A stretch of DNA of 64,000 nt from JADLAT01 sp964348795 (lineage in GTDB: Bacteria; Pseudomonadota; Alphaproteobacteria; Micavibrionales; Micavibrionaceae): contig CAYGDY010000005.1 of assembly GCA_964348795.1 (NCBI GenBank), forward strand, positions 51,885 through 115,884, written 5' to 3'. Below the pieces are notes generated by a model that saw only the letters and a program-made list of their open reading frames with translations, made no database searches and was not told the DNA's origin. Numbering within the stretch: position 1 is the stretch's first letter; every line of letters starts with the position of its first letter. This document shows, piece after piece, positions 24,557-33,475 of the stretch. The translations under genes and the position numbers were made by a program.

Positions 24557-25778
24557 GGATCTTTTGCAAGGCCTGTGTCAGATCTGTTTTTTCCCATGAA
24601 AAACCACCGTCAGCATCAGGCTCGCGTCCGAAATGTCCGTAGGCGGATGTGCGCGCATAAATCGGACGGTTGAGTTTCAGATGCTCCCGAATCCCGCGCG
24701 GGCTGAGGTCTACGAGCTTTTGCAGGGCCGATACAATTTCGGCTTCCGGCGCGGTGCCTGTGCCGTGTGTGTTGAGGTAGACGGAAATAGGCTTGGACAC
24801 TCCGATCGCGTAGGAGAGCTGGATGGTGCATCCCTCGGCATAGCCTGCGGCTACAACATTTTTCGCCAGATAGCGCGCGATATAGGCCGCAGAGCGGTCG
24901 ACTTTTGTCGGATCTTTTCCGGAGAAAGCTCCACCACCATGAGGCGCGGCACCGCCGTAGGTGTCCACAATGATTTTCCGTCCTGTCAATCCGCAATCAC
25001 CTACGGGACCGCCGATGACAAAGCGGCCTGTCGGATTGACATAGAATTCTTCTTCCGGACACATCCAGCCCGCAGGGAGGATTTTTTCGACGTAGGGCCG
25101 AACAAGTGCCTTTACATCGGCTTGGCTTAAACCTTCGGCATGTTGCGTAGAAACCACAACGGATTTTGCGCGCACAGGTTTATCGTCCTTATATTCCAAA
25201 GTCACCTGCGATTTCGCATCGGGTTCGATCTTTCCTGCCAACGGGCCGCCTTTGCGGGCTTTGGCGAGTTCGCGCAAGATCGCATGAGAGTAGTGAATGG
25301 CCGCAGGCATCAGCGCATCCGTTTCACGGCAGGCATACCCGAACATAATACCCTGATCGCCGGCACCTTCGTTGGTATCAACGCCGGAGCCTTCATCGAC
25401 GCCCTGCGCGATATCGACCGATTGTTTGTGGAGCTTTACATCAATGTTGACGGTCTTCCAGTGGAAGCCTTCTTGCTCATAGCCGATATCCTTGATGGCC
25501 TGACGGGCGGCCTCGATAATCTTGTCCTGCGTGATGCTTTCCGGTCCACGTGTTTCCCCCGCAATGACAACCGTATCTGTTGTCGCTAAAGTTTCACAGG
25601 CCACGCGGGCTTGCGGATCGGCAGATAAAAAGAGGTCAAGAACGGTGTCGGAGATCCGGTCGCAAACCTTGTCCGGATGACCTTCGGAAACCGATTCGCT
25701 TGTGAAAATGTAATCTTTCAATTCGGAGTGCGCGAGCGGATTGGTCGCGTTTTTCAAGGCAGTCGCTGTGTTTTGCAT
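24549..25778 (-). CDS. metK: S-adenosylmethionine synthetase
   Basis: Enzyme of about 409 residues that makes SAM from ATP and methionine. Motifs seen are SESVSEGHPDKVCDRISD near residue 30, EGSGVDTNEGAGDQGIMFGYA (positions about 129-149), GGGAFSGKDPTKVDRSAAY and IGVSKPISVYLNTHGTG. The ATG is chosen over an in-frame TTG four codons upstream. The stop overlaps the trmB start. I saw no convincing SAM-binding riboswitch in the 110-base leader. Confidence 0.97.
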   Translation of the reverse strand: MQNTATALKNATNPLAHSELKDYIFTSESVSEGHPDKVCDRISDTVLDLFLSADPQARVACETLATTDTVVIAGETRGPESITQDKIIEAARQAIKDIGYEQEGFHWKTVNIDVKLHKQSVDIAQGVDEGSGVDTNEGAGDQGIMFGYACRETDALMPAAIHYSHAILRELAKARKGGPLAGKIEPDAKSQVTLEYKDDKPVRAKSVVVSTQHAEGLSQADVKALVRPYVEKILPAGWMCPEEEFYVNPTGRFVIGGPVGDCGLTGRKIIVDTYGGAAPHGGGAFSGKDPTKVDRSAAYIARYLAKNVVAAGYAEGCTIQLSYAIGVSKPISVYLNTHGTGTAPEAEIVSALQKLVDLSPRGIREHLKLNRPIYARTSAYGHFGREPDADGGFSWEKTDLTQALQKILG

Positions 25779-25888
25779 GTGAGTATCCAATGTTAGAATT
25801 CCAAATGTTAAAAATGATAAACCCGTATTGCGGAAAGTCCCACACTAAAGGGCGAATTTCCTTGGCGCAAGTCAAAAAATACCTTTTC

Positions 25889-26335
25889 CTACGATGTTTT
25901 GGAGAGGCGGCCTGCCATGGATTTGATGAAATCCACAATGTCTTTGCGGGCTTCGGGGTTCTTGATGGCGTAGTACAAGGTGATCAGCTCTTCTGTCTCC
26001 TTGTCGCGGAGGCTGTGTGTGGTGGGACCTGCGAAGCCCTCTTGCGCGTTGTCGGAGAGGACGCCAGTGACGAGACTTTTGACAGGCGGTTTTTCGAGAA
26101 TCTGTTCAAAGAAATAAGAGACTGGTACATTCAGGGCATGGCTGATGTCAAACAGCCGGCTGGCGCTGATCCGGTTTGTGCCCCGTTCGTATTTCTGGAC
26201 CTGCTGAAAGGTCAGGCCAATGGTCTCGGCCAGTTTCTCCTGACTGATTCCCAGAAGGGTTCTTTTGGAGCGCAGGCGCCGACCAACATGTGCGTCAATG
26301 TCTGTCGCTGATCCTTTTTTCTTTTGTGCATTCAT
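25889..26335 (-). CDS. XRE-family transcriptional regulator
   Basis: Protein of 148 residues with a helix-turn-helix of the Cro/CI type at about residues 15-72: LRSKRTLLGISQEKLAETIG, then FQQVQKYERGTNRISASRLF. The C-terminal part holds a short extension that may sense a ligand or oligomerise. A gene of this kind is commonly found between lnt and metK in alphaproteobacteria, and may control SAM or methionine genes, but this is not proven. The start at MNAQKKKGS is preferred; an upstream ATG adds 22 residues but has no ribosome-binding site. Confidence 0.9.
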   Translation of the reverse strand: MNAQKKKGSATDIDAHVGRRLRSKRTLLGISQEKLAETIGLTFQQVQKYERGTNRISASRLFDISHALNVPVSYFFEQILEKPPVKSLVTGVLSDNAQEGFAGPTTHSLRDKETEELITLYYAIKNPEARKDIVDFIKSMAGRLSKTS

Positions 26336-26503
26336 GAACTGGTACCCTGTTTTTTTAAAGCTTATATAGGGGCTCCTGTCTGATTTGTCCCGTTTTTTCA
26401 TATTTTGAGAAATCGTACAGAAGCCACGATGGACTCACAGCACTACTATATGAACACAGGGGTATGCAACTAGCCAAAAGTATAATTTATATAAATAAGA
26501 GCG

Positions 26504-28027
26504 TTAAAGTATCTTTTTAGCAAAAGAAAGTGTTGTGCAGGCCAGCATAAAAACCAAAAAGAGGGTTGTTTTGAAAAAAGGCGTTGTGACTGTCAGGGTG
26601 GTTTGACGGGGCAGGGGCAGTGTGTCCGCCTGCGCTGTGAAAAGGGTTGCCTGTCCGAGAACCGTACCATCAGGCGCTATAATGCCTGAAAAACCGGTGT
26701 TGGCAGAGCGGATCACCGGCAGGCCGGTTTCAATGGCGCGGAATCGGGCCTGTGTGAAATGCTGGTAGGGGCCAGGGCTGATTCCGTACCATGCATCATT
26801 GGTAACATTGAGAATGAAATCGGGTGCGGGCCCGTCTGTCGCGATACTGTGCTCCGGAAAAATAATTTCGTAGCACACGAGGGGGCTGTATTTCAGGCCT
26901 TCGTTCGTGGAAAAGGTTTCGGGGCCGTTTCCGGTGTGAAAGCCGCTGAAAGCGGCAATAGGGGCGAGGGGAATCCATTTTTGAAACGGGATATATTCCC
27001 CGAACGGCACAAGATGGGATTTATTATATTGGTTTTTGATCTGGCCACGGGAATCAATCATGGCCAGCGCGTTGGAAAACTGCCCCTTTTCGGGGTCGTA
27101 TGAGAGGAGGCCTGTAAAGAGGGTGGCAGGCGTTTTGTAGGTAGAAAGGGTCTCTTTCAGCAAGGACATGGCATATGGGTCATTGGTAAAACGGAAGCTG
27201 AGCGCGGTCTCTGGCCATATAATATAGGTCGTGACGGTTTCCTGATCCTGTGATTCGGAGAGGCGCAGGAGTTCCTCAAAATGGGCGGTCATAAGGGTTC
27301 TATCCCATTTTTCCGCCTGGTTGATATTGGGTTGTACGATTCGGATTTTCAGGTTTTCGTGGAATGCGGGCGATATGTTGTGGATCCGCCATACGCCGAA
27401 GGTCAGGACGAGCAGGGCACTGCCCAGTGCAAAAAGAATCGCCGGTCTTCTTTGTCCGGAGGGGGCCAGCCACACAAAGGCGGGCAGTGTACTCCACAAG
27501 AGGGTTAAAAAGGTCAGGCCGTAAATATCGCTGAAGGAAAGTATTTGAAGGACAGGCGGTGTGTCGGCCCATGTATAGCCGAAAAGATTCCATGGAAACC
27601 CTGTGAAAAGATGGCCACGGAGCCATTCTGCAAGACTGAATATTCCGGCAAATCCAAACCAGCCGGACATTTTTGCAAGGGGGGCGCCCTGATGGATCAA
27701 GACTCCTGCGCAGGCGGTGAAAAGGGCCAGTACGGCGGGCAAACCGCACACCGCTAAAGGCCATGCCCATTGATAGGGGTTGCCGTCAATTAAAAGAGCA
27801 TTGCCAATCCAGTACAGGCCAAACACGAAATACCCGAATCCGAAAAACCAGCCGCAGGCAAAGGCTGTTTTTCGGGCGCGGACCTCGTGCAGGGTCAGGT
27901 ACAGGACCGAAAGCGTGAGAAATAAAACAGGCCAAGCGTTGACCGGTGCCATGGAGAGCGCCGAGAGACTGCCCGCAAGCCCGTTGAGGCCAAGGATGAC
28001 AAACAGTCTGCGGCCTTCAGGATTCAT
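26504..28027 (-). CDS. lnt: apolipoprotein N-acyltransferase
   Basis: Inner-membrane enzyme of 507 residues that adds the third acyl chain to lipoproteins. The N-terminal half has about six membrane helices, the periplasmic nitrilase-like domain follows, and a final helix closes the protein. The catalytic triad is visible as Glu in IWPETALSF, Lys in YNKSHLVPFGEY and Cys in SPLVCYEIIFPE. The start overlaps the corC stop by 11 bases, so the two are translationally coupled. Confidence 0.95.
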   Translation of the reverse strand: MNPEGRRLFVILGLNGLAGSLSALSMAPVNAWPVLFLTLSVLYLTLHEVRARKTAFACGWFFGFGYFVFGLYWIGNALLIDGNPYQWAWPLAVCGLPAVLALFTACAGVLIHQGAPLAKMSGWFGFAGIFSLAEWLRGHLFTGFPWNLFGYTWADTPPVLQILSFSDIYGLTFLTLLWSTLPAFVWLAPSGQRRPAILFALGSALLVLTFGVWRIHNISPAFHENLKIRIVQPNINQAEKWDRTLMTAHFEELLRLSESQDQETVTTYIIWPETALSFRFTNDPYAMSLLKETLSTYKTPATLFTGLLSYDPEKGQFSNALAMIDSRGQIKNQYNKSHLVPFGEYIPFQKWIPLAPIAAFSGFHTGNGPETFSTNEGLKYSPLVCYEIIFPEHSIATDGPAPDFILNVTNDAWYGISPGPYQHFTQARFRAIETGLPVIRSANTGFSGIIAPDGTVLGQATLFTAQADTLPLPRQTTLTVTTPFFKTTLFLVFMLACTTLSFAKKIL

Positions 28028-28985
28028 GGGGTACGGAAGCGGGGATATTGCGGATTTTAAGACGGCTGATCCGTCTGGGGTCGGCTTCCAGAATCTCGAA
28101 GGTCATGCCTGTGCTATGGGTCAGGATTTCGCCACGGGAGGGAATCCGGCCCGCCATCGCAAACACCAGCCCGCCCAGCGTATCACTTTCCTCGCGCTCT
28201 TCTTCCGACAGGATCAGGCCAAAGCGTTCCTCGAATTTTTCAATATCCAGACGCCCGTCTGCAATCAGGGCTCCATCCTTGGTTTCCACGATTTGCGGCG
28301 TTTCGGCCTGATCGTGTTCATCGTCGATTTCACCAATAATGGATTCCAGAACGTCTCCCATGGTTACAAGGCCGTCAATTCCGCCATATTCATCCACCAC
28401 AAGGGCCATGTGCCTGCGCGTATGCCGCATTTCAAGGAGCAGGTCCAAAATAGGCAGGGCCGGTGAGACAAAAGGCATATCGGTGATGAAATCCTTCAGC
28501 TTCAGGGATTTTTCCGCCATCAGGGCAAACATGATATCCTTGATATGAACCGTACCCAGCACATTGTCGAGTGTTTCGCGGTACACCGGAAAGCGGCTGT
28601 GGGGGTGTTCTGTCAGGAATTTAAACAATTCCTCGCGGGGCATGCTCACCTCAAGCGAGGCGATATCGCTTCGCGGAATCATGATATCTGCCACTTTTTC
28701 ATCCCGTAAATTCAGGATGTTGGAAAACAGCAACCGTTCCTGTGGCACGATCGTATCCAGATCGACATCCTGCGCCATATCAAGACATTCTTCGAGAGCC
28801 TCCTTGAGGGTTTCATCCTCTTTGTTGGCGGGTGTGGGGCCGGAAAAGAAGTGTTTGACCCGATGGAGGAGGCTTTCCCCTTCGGGCTCTGTCGTGTGCG
28901 GACGGTGCTGTAGGGGCCTTTCCTGCGCCACAGGCAGGGGCGGGGAATCGGGTGGATTGTTATCGTCAGGGTGCATTTTAAACAT
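28017..28985 (-). CDS. corC: CBS-domain protein of the CorC/HlyC family
   Basis: Protein of 322 residues with no membrane helices. Two CBS domains are visible: one starting ADIMIPRSDIASLEVSM and the second DLLLEMRHTRRHMALVVDEYGG (about residues 180-201). A C-terminal CorC_HlyC/transporter-associated domain begins near LVTMGDVLESIIGEIDDEHD. The family is linked to divalent cation efflux or membrane stress. The N-terminal 40 residues are disordered and rich in proline. Start choice is uncertain because no ribosome-binding site is clear. Order ybeY-corC-lnt is standard, but a toxin-antitoxin pair now separates ybeY from it. Confidence 0.88.
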   Translation of the reverse strand: MFKMHPDDNNPPDSPPLPVAQERPLQHRPHTTEPEGESLLHRVKHFFSGPTPANKEDETLKEALEECLDMAQDVDLDTIVPQERLLFSNILNLRDEKVADIMIPRSDIASLEVSMPREELFKFLTEHPHSRFPVYRETLDNVLGTVHIKDIMFALMAEKSLKLKDFITDMPFVSPALPILDLLLEMRHTRRHMALVVDEYGGIDGLVTMGDVLESIIGEIDDEHDQAETPQIVETKDGALIADGRLDIEKFEERFGLILSEEEREESDTLGGLVFAMAGRIPSRGEILTHSTGMTFEILEADPRRISRLKIRNIPASVPHES

Positions 28986-29056
28986 GGTCAGAATGATATG
29001 GTTGCACAAAACATGCCGTTTTTCCAGAGGCAATGCAAGAGGGCTTAATATTTCTC

Positions 29057-29085
29057 TTGATTTTTTTGTGCCTTTTAGGCACAAT
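29057..29085 (+). promoter_or_regulatory. promoter and operator of the toxin-antitoxin pair
   Basis: TTGATT and CACAAT are 17 bases apart. Between and across them is a perfect inverted repeat TTGTGCCT-N3-AGGCACAA (29066-29084), placed as an autoregulatory operator for the HTH antitoxin. It lies between the corC start and the toxin start, on divergent genes. Confidence 0.55.
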
Positions 29086-29098
29086 ATGAGATGTGAAT

Positions 29099-29324
29099 AT
29101 GACGCGTAGTGCGCAGAAACAGCTTCGCACCTTGCCTAAAAAAACAGCACAGGCTTTGATTGCGGCGTTGGATTTGTATGAAAAAAAATGGTACGGGCGA
29201 TGTGAAAAAACTGCAAGGTCGCGAAGGGTATCGCTTGAGAAAAGGAAGCATCCGCGCAATCTTTGAAATGACAGAGGGCACTATGACGGTGTTGGAAATT
29301 GGATTTCGGGGAAATATCTATTAG
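29099..29324 (+). pseudogene. RelE/ParE-family toxin with a frameshift
   Basis: The first frame reads TRSAQKQLRTLPKKTAQALI then ALDLYEK, a RelE/ParE N-terminus, and meets a stop at 29264-29266. A second frame resumes at NGTGDVKKLQGREGYRLRKG and continues to IRAIFEMTEG and LEIGFRGNIY, the matching C-terminus, ending at 29324. The frames switch at a run of eight As (29181-29188); seven As would give one continuous protein of about 74 residues. So the gene is broken by one inserted base, or read by slippage, or there is a sequencing error. An ATG at 29178 could also start the C-terminal piece alone. A GTG at 29093 is an alternative upstream start. Confidence 0.75.
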
Positions 29325-29340
29325 AAAAGGATATTCACTA

Positions 29341-29772
29341 ATGAGTACACTTGAAAGAACGGAGCATATAAAAAGAAATCGCCTTTTTGAAAGCCGCGCC
29401 AAAGCATTTTTGGCTCGTGGGGGTGGTGCCGGAAAAGGTGGTGCAACGCATGTTCGGGATGAAGCCAAAGCCCTCATCAAAGAGGCACTGGATACGATTG
29501 AAGATTTGCGAGATGTGGCCGCCTATGATCATGCTAAAGCACGGGATGAAGAAATTTTCCCTAGTGATTTGCTTAAGCGGATGTTGGATGGGGACTCTCC
29601 CTTGAAAGTTTTTCGTGAATATCGCGGTTTGTCTCAAGCCGCTTTGGCTGTCAAAAGCGGTGTAGAGCGAAGCATGATTGCAAAAATTGAAACGACCAAG
29701 CGCGAGGGTTCTATCAGTACTTTGAAAAAGCTGGCTCACGCACTCGAATTGGACATAGATGATTTAGTCTAA
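29341..29772 (+). CDS. HTH antitoxin of the toxin-antitoxin pair
   Basis: Protein of 143 residues. The C-terminal third (residues about 88-143) is an XRE helix-turn-helix: FREYRGLSQAALAVKSGVER then SMIAKIETTKREGSISTLKK. The N-terminal 80 residues are helical and may bind the toxin. AAAAGG precedes the ATG, 16 bases after the toxin stop. The order toxin first and HTH antitoxin second resembles HigBA-type modules. It lies in the reverse orientation to the ybeY-corC-lnt operon that it interrupts. Confidence 0.82.
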   Translation: MSTLERTEHIKRNRLFESRAKAFLARGGGAGKGGATHVRDEAKALIKEALDTIEDLRDVAAYDHAKARDEEIFPSDLLKRMLDGDSPLKVFREYRGLSQAALAVKSGVERSMIAKIETTKREGSISTLKKLAHALELDIDDLV

Positions 29773-29780
29773 CACTTTGG

Positions 29781-29812
29781 CATTCTATAAGCCTGCTCAT
29801 GCTGGTGGCGCA
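29781..29812. repeat. possible partial copy of repeat family C
   Basis: TCTATAAGCCTGCTCATGC resembles the TCTAAGCCTGCTGACGC core at 38473 but is diverged and only partial. It spans the end of ybeY, whose stop codon falls inside it. Confidence 0.35.
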
Positions 29813-30288
29813 TAAGGATTCTTAATTCCCAGTGTTCTTAAAATCTGGATCTCCAATTGTTCCATCATTTCGGCCTCGGTCTCGGTCTCATGGTCGTGCC
29901 CCAGAAGGTGCAAAAGCCCGTGGACGGTGAGATGCACAGCATGGTGCTCGAAAGATTTTCCCTGTTCTGTCGCTTCTTTTTGAAGAGTCCCGTACGCCAG
30001 TATAATGTCTCCCAAGGGAATTTCGCCTGTCAGCCCCTGCAGTTCATGGGGCTCAAACTGTGGAAAGGAGAGTACATTTGTCGGCGCATCTTTCCCGCGA
30101 TAGGTTTTGTTGAGGTTTTGAATAAATGAATCATCCGCCAGAACAAGGCTGAGTTCCACGGTTTTCTCTCCAAAGCCTGCATGGATCAGCGTGGTTTGGG
30201 CAACACGCCGCAGGCACGTGTCCCAGTCGGTATCTTGTGCAGACCATGCAGGACTTTCCACGGCAATATCAAGCGTGAGAGAGGACAT
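29797..30288 (-). CDS. ybeY: endoribonuclease YbeY
   Basis: Zinc-dependent RNase of 163 residues for 16S rRNA 3' maturation and ribosome quality control. The metal motif HGLLHLLGHDHETETEAEMM gives three histidines and is near residues 121-140. NVLSFPQFEPHEL and LGDIILAYGTLQKEA are also conserved. It follows phoH by eight bases, in the usual order phoH-ybeY-corC. Confidence 0.95.
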   Translation of the reverse strand: MSSLTLDIAVESPAWSAQDTDWDTCLRRVAQTTLIHAGFGEKTVELSLVLADDSFIQNLNKTYRGKDAPTNVLSFPQFEPHELQGLTGEIPLGDIILAYGTLQKEATEQGKSFEHHAVHLTVHGLLHLLGHDHETETEAEMMEQLEIQILRTLGIKNPYAPPA

Positions 30289-30296
30289 GGGAACAA

Positions 30297-31271
30297 TCAG
30301 GGTTTTTGCTGTGTATCATAGGCATGCACGATTTTGCTGACCAGAGGATGGCGGATCACATCCTCCTTGGAAAAGCGGATAAAAGATATCCCCTCTACGT
30401 CTTCAAGCAATTCCGTGGCATCCCGCAGGCCGGACTTGATCCCCACAGGCAAGTCGGTCTGGGTGATATCGCCTGTGATAACCATGCGCGAGGATTCCCC
30501 CATGCGGGTCAGGAACATTTTCATTTGGGTGCAGGTGGTGTTCTGGGCCTCGTCCAGAATGACAAAGGCGTTGCTGAGCGTCCGGCCACGCATAAAGGCC
30601 AGCGGGGCAATTTCAATGACTTCTTCCTCCATCTTGCGGACGAGGAAATCCGCATCCAGCATATCGTGGAGCGCGTCATAAATCGGCCTGAGATAAGGAT
30701 CGACTTTTTCTTTCATATCACCAGGGAGAAAGCCCAGACGCTCTCCGGCTTCCACCGCAGGGCGGCAGAAGATCAGGCGCTCGACTTCCCCTTTCAGGAA
30801 CATGGAAACGCCTATTGCTACAGCCAGATAGGTCTTGCCCGTTCCAGCGGGCCCGAGGCCAAAGACCATTTCATTCTTTAAAATCCCCTTCATATAGGCG
30901 GCTTGATTGGGTGAGCGCGGGACAATCGTTTTCTTTTTGGTTTTGATCACAACGCCTGAAGGGTTTTCGGAGTCGGGTTCCTGCGCTGTTTTGGAGTCCG
31001 GCGAGAGGCCGTTTTGCAGAAAACGCAGGGCCGCATCAATTTCCCCCTTGCCGACATCCTGCCCCTGTTCGATCCGTTTCCAGAGGCTCTGAAGCACTTT
31101 TTCTGCAAGAAAAACAGCCTTGTCAGAGCCCGAGAGGGTCAGTTGGTTCCCCCGATCGGAAATATGAATGCCTGTTTTTTTCTCGAGATAATGAAGGGTA
31201 GAATTGTGCTCGCCAAAGAGCAGGGGGAGAAGGTCGTTGTTTTTAAAAGAAAGCGTGCGGCTCTGGGTCAA
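30297..31271 (-). CDS. PhoH-family ATPase
   Basis: Protein of 324 residues with a Walker A motif GLGPAGTGKTYLAVAIGV near residue 136, Walker B NAFVILDEAQNTT and MVITGDITQTDLP. PhoH-like proteins (YbeZ) are ATPases linked to RNA metabolism and act with YbeY in ribosome assembly. An N-terminal KH-like region starts LFGEHNSTLHYLEKKTGI. Gene order miaB-phoH-ybeY is conserved in proteobacteria, but a family A repeat lies between miaB and this gene. Confidence 0.95.
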   Translation of the reverse strand: MTQSRTLSFKNNDLLPLLFGEHNSTLHYLEKKTGIHISDRGNQLTLSGSDKAVFLAEKVLQSLWKRIEQGQDVGKGEIDAALRFLQNGLSPDSKTAQEPDSENPSGVVIKTKKKTIVPRSPNQAAYMKGILKNEMVFGLGPAGTGKTYLAVAIGVSMFLKGEVERLIFCRPAVEAGERLGFLPGDMKEKVDPYLRPIYDALHDMLDADFLVRKMEEEVIEIAPLAFMRGRTLSNAFVILDEAQNTTCTQMKMFLTRMGESSRMVITGDITQTDLPVGIKSGLRDATELLEDVEGISFIRFSKEDVIRHPLVSKIVHAYDTQQKP

Positions 31272-31391
31272 ATAATATCCTCTGTCTTTAGGGTGCTACC
31301 TCTACATTATACCGTGAATAGAGCAAGAAGTCATTAAGGATGTGAAAATCATTCAATGCAAGATGGAGTGGCGATCAGGTGATACAGCCAT

Positions 31392-31483
31392 GTCATCGCG
31401 AGGCTTCGCACGAAGCCGTGGCGATCCAGAAAACATAAAAACTGGATTGCTTCGTCAGCCCTGAGGGCTTCCTCGCAATGACG
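31392..31483. repeat. palindromic repeat family A, copy 2
   Basis: GTCATCGCGAGG to CTCGCAATGACG, with inner GGCGATCCAG and CTGGATTGC arms and a GCCCTGAGGGC hairpin tip. It sits between phoH and miaB. It is closest to the copy at 51991. Confidence 0.88.
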
Positions 31484-31496
31484 GTTAAACGGTATG

Positions 31497-32852
31497 TTAA
31501 ACGATTCGCCCCTTCAATGAATTCTCGTACCCATCTTCGATTGCAATATTCTGCATGGTGCCCAAAGCGCTCTCTGGCGCTTCGCAGTATACCGACTGGT
31601 TATAGGGAGATCGGCCTACGAGTTGCCCTGCTTTTTTGCCCTTGCGGTCGAGCAGGACGGGCAGGGTCCGGCCCTTGCAAGACTCATTGAAGGCCAGTTG
31701 CTGGCTATGGATCAGCGCCTGAAGGCGTGCAAGGCGCTCTGTTGCAATATCATCGCGCACCAGATGTTTCATGTTGGCCGCCGGTGTGCCTGGCCGTGCG
31801 CTGTATTTGAAGGAATAGGCCGAAACGAAACCTGTTCGGCGGATCAAATCCAGTGTGTCTTCAAAATCCTGATCCGTTTCCCCGGGAAACCCGATAATGA
31901 AATCAGAGGAAAACGTGATATCGGGGCGCACGGCGCGTAGTTTTGCGATGATCTCAAAAAACAGATCCCGCGTGTGCTTGCGGTTCATGGCCTCTAAAAT
32001 CTTGTTCGAGCCGCTTTGGACGGGCAGATGCAGAAAGGGTTGAAGCTTTGCAATCTCTCCGTGTGCGGTGATAAGCGCGTCATCCATATCGCGCGGATGG
32101 GAGGTCGTGTAGCGCAGGCGCTCCAGCCCCTTGATCTCTGCCATTTCGTACAATAGTGCGGCCAGCCCCCACGGAGTGCCATCCGGCCCTGTGCCGTGGA
32201 AGGCGTTGACATTCTGCCCGAGCAGGGTAATTTCCAGCGCACCCTGATCCACCAGCCTGCGGGCTTCATTCAGGATGTCCTGCACTGTGCGGGAGTATTC
32301 CGCGCCCCGTGTATAGGGCACCACGCAGAACGTACAGAATTTATCGCATCCTTCCTGAATGGACAAAAACGCGCTGGTGCCTTGATATCCCTGTTCCTCG
32401 GGGAGCTTGTCGAATTTGCTGTCTGCGGGAAACTCTGTGTTCACAAGGCGGGCCTTGCCGTACGCGCCTGTGGCTTTGGCCACCATTTCCGGCAATTCGT
32501 GGTAGGTCTGGGGCCCGAAGACCATATCCACATACGGGGCGCGTTTGAGGATAAAATCCCCTTCGGCCTGCGCGACGCATCCGGCTACGGCCATCAGCAT
32601 TGTGCGGCCTTGTTTTTCCTTCTCGTCCTTGAAGGGCTTGAGGCGGCCCAAGTCAGAAAAAACTTTATCCGTGGCTTTTTCACGGATATGGCAGGTGTTG
32701 AGGATCACCATGTCGGCATCCTCTGGTCCGTCCGTGGTATCATAGCCCAAAGGACGCAGGACATCGGCCATGCGGTGGCTATCATAGGCATTCATCTGAC
32801 AGCCCCAAGTCTTGATAAACAGTTTCTTGCGCGGAGGATTGCTCTGTTCCAT
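31497..32852 (-). CDS. miaB: tRNA-2-methylthio-N6-dimethylallyladenosine synthase MiaB
   Basis: Radical SAM methylthiotransferase of 451 residues acting on A37 of tRNA. The UPF0004 N-terminal domain has TWGCQMNAYDSHRM and AGCVAQAEG with cluster-binding cysteines. The radical SAM triad is in EGCDKFCTFCVVPYTRG. A C-terminal TRAM domain (TLPVLLDRKGKKAGQLVGRS) binds tRNA. MiaB rather than MtaB or RimO is supported by length, motif spacing and the phoH-ybeY neighbours. Confidence 0.95.
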   Translation of the reverse strand: MEQSNPPRKKLFIKTWGCQMNAYDSHRMADVLRPLGYDTTDGPEDADMVILNTCHIREKATDKVFSDLGRLKPFKDEKEKQGRTMLMAVAGCVAQAEGDFILKRAPYVDMVFGPQTYHELPEMVAKATGAYGKARLVNTEFPADSKFDKLPEEQGYQGTSAFLSIQEGCDKFCTFCVVPYTRGAEYSRTVQDILNEARRLVDQGALEITLLGQNVNAFHGTGPDGTPWGLAALLYEMAEIKGLERLRYTTSHPRDMDDALITAHGEIAKLQPFLHLPVQSGSNKILEAMNRKHTRDLFFEIIAKLRAVRPDITFSSDFIIGFPGETDQDFEDTLDLIRRTGFVSAYSFKYSARPGTPAANMKHLVRDDIATERLARLQALIHSQQLAFNESCKGRTLPVLLDRKGKKAGQLVGRSPYNQSVYCEAPESALGTMQNIAIEDGYENSLKGRIV

Positions 32853-32980
32853 AGGGCTGGGTTAAACCATATTTATCGGGGGCAAGGCAAGATTTTTATC
32901 GGAAAAACTGGACAAAACACGGAATCTGGGGCATATCTTCGTGCGGAAACGATGCTGTTTTTGTGCTTGATGGGAAAAAG

Positions 32981-33475
32981 ATGAAGAGAATTTTGGGTGT
33001 TTTGTTTTTGTTTATTTTTTGCGCTTTGGGGCTTTCTCCGGCGCAGGCCTCTTCCTGTTACAGCAAGGCCGAGGCTGAGGCCGAGCAGGGGATCCGCATC
33101 CACAGTGAACTGATGATTATCGGCCTGAACTGCCAGCATATGGGCAAGCGCGAGGGGATGAATCTCTATCAGCAATACCGCCAGTTTACCGCCGATCATG
33201 CGGGTGTTTTCGGCGGATATGAGGAGACGTTGATGACCTATTTCAAGCGAAACGGGGAGGCAAAGCCCGAAGCCGCATTGAACCTGCTCCGCACCAATTT
33301 TGCCAATAAAATCTCTAACGATGTGGCGGCTGTACGCCCTGATATTTTTTGCTCGCGTTATGCACCCCGTATTACAAGAGCCGTGAAAATGAAGGATGCC
33401 GATATCCGGAAATGGGCCGGCACATTTCATGAAAATTTTCCGGTGTCCCGCCCCATGTGCGCCAGTGCGCCCTAA
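32981..33475 (+). CDS. secreted protein, unknown function
   Basis: Protein of 164 residues with a signal peptide (MKRILGVLFLFIFCALGL, probable cleavage after AQA near residue 24). The mature part begins SSCYSKAEAEAEQGIRIHSE and has four cysteines, at the start, in LNCQHM, in DIFCSRY and in RPMCASAP, so two disulfides are possible. No family is recognised. The gene ends in a 4-base overlap with the minus-strand gene next to it. The start is set at the signal peptide with a GGGAAAAAG sequence upstream. Confidence 0.75.
   Translation: MKRILGVLFLFIFCALGLSPAQASSCYSKAEAEAEQGIRIHSELMIIGLNCQHMGKREGMNLYQQYRQFTADHAGVFGGYEETLMTYFKRNGEAKPEAALNLLRTNFANKISNDVAAVRPDIFCSRYAPRITRAVKMKDADIRKWAGTFHENFPVSRPMCASAP

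Noticed and set aside
25779..25888. SAM or SAM/SAH riboswitch upstream of metK
   Set aside because: I could not find the conserved core or a convincing paired structure in the leader; covariance-model search would settle it.
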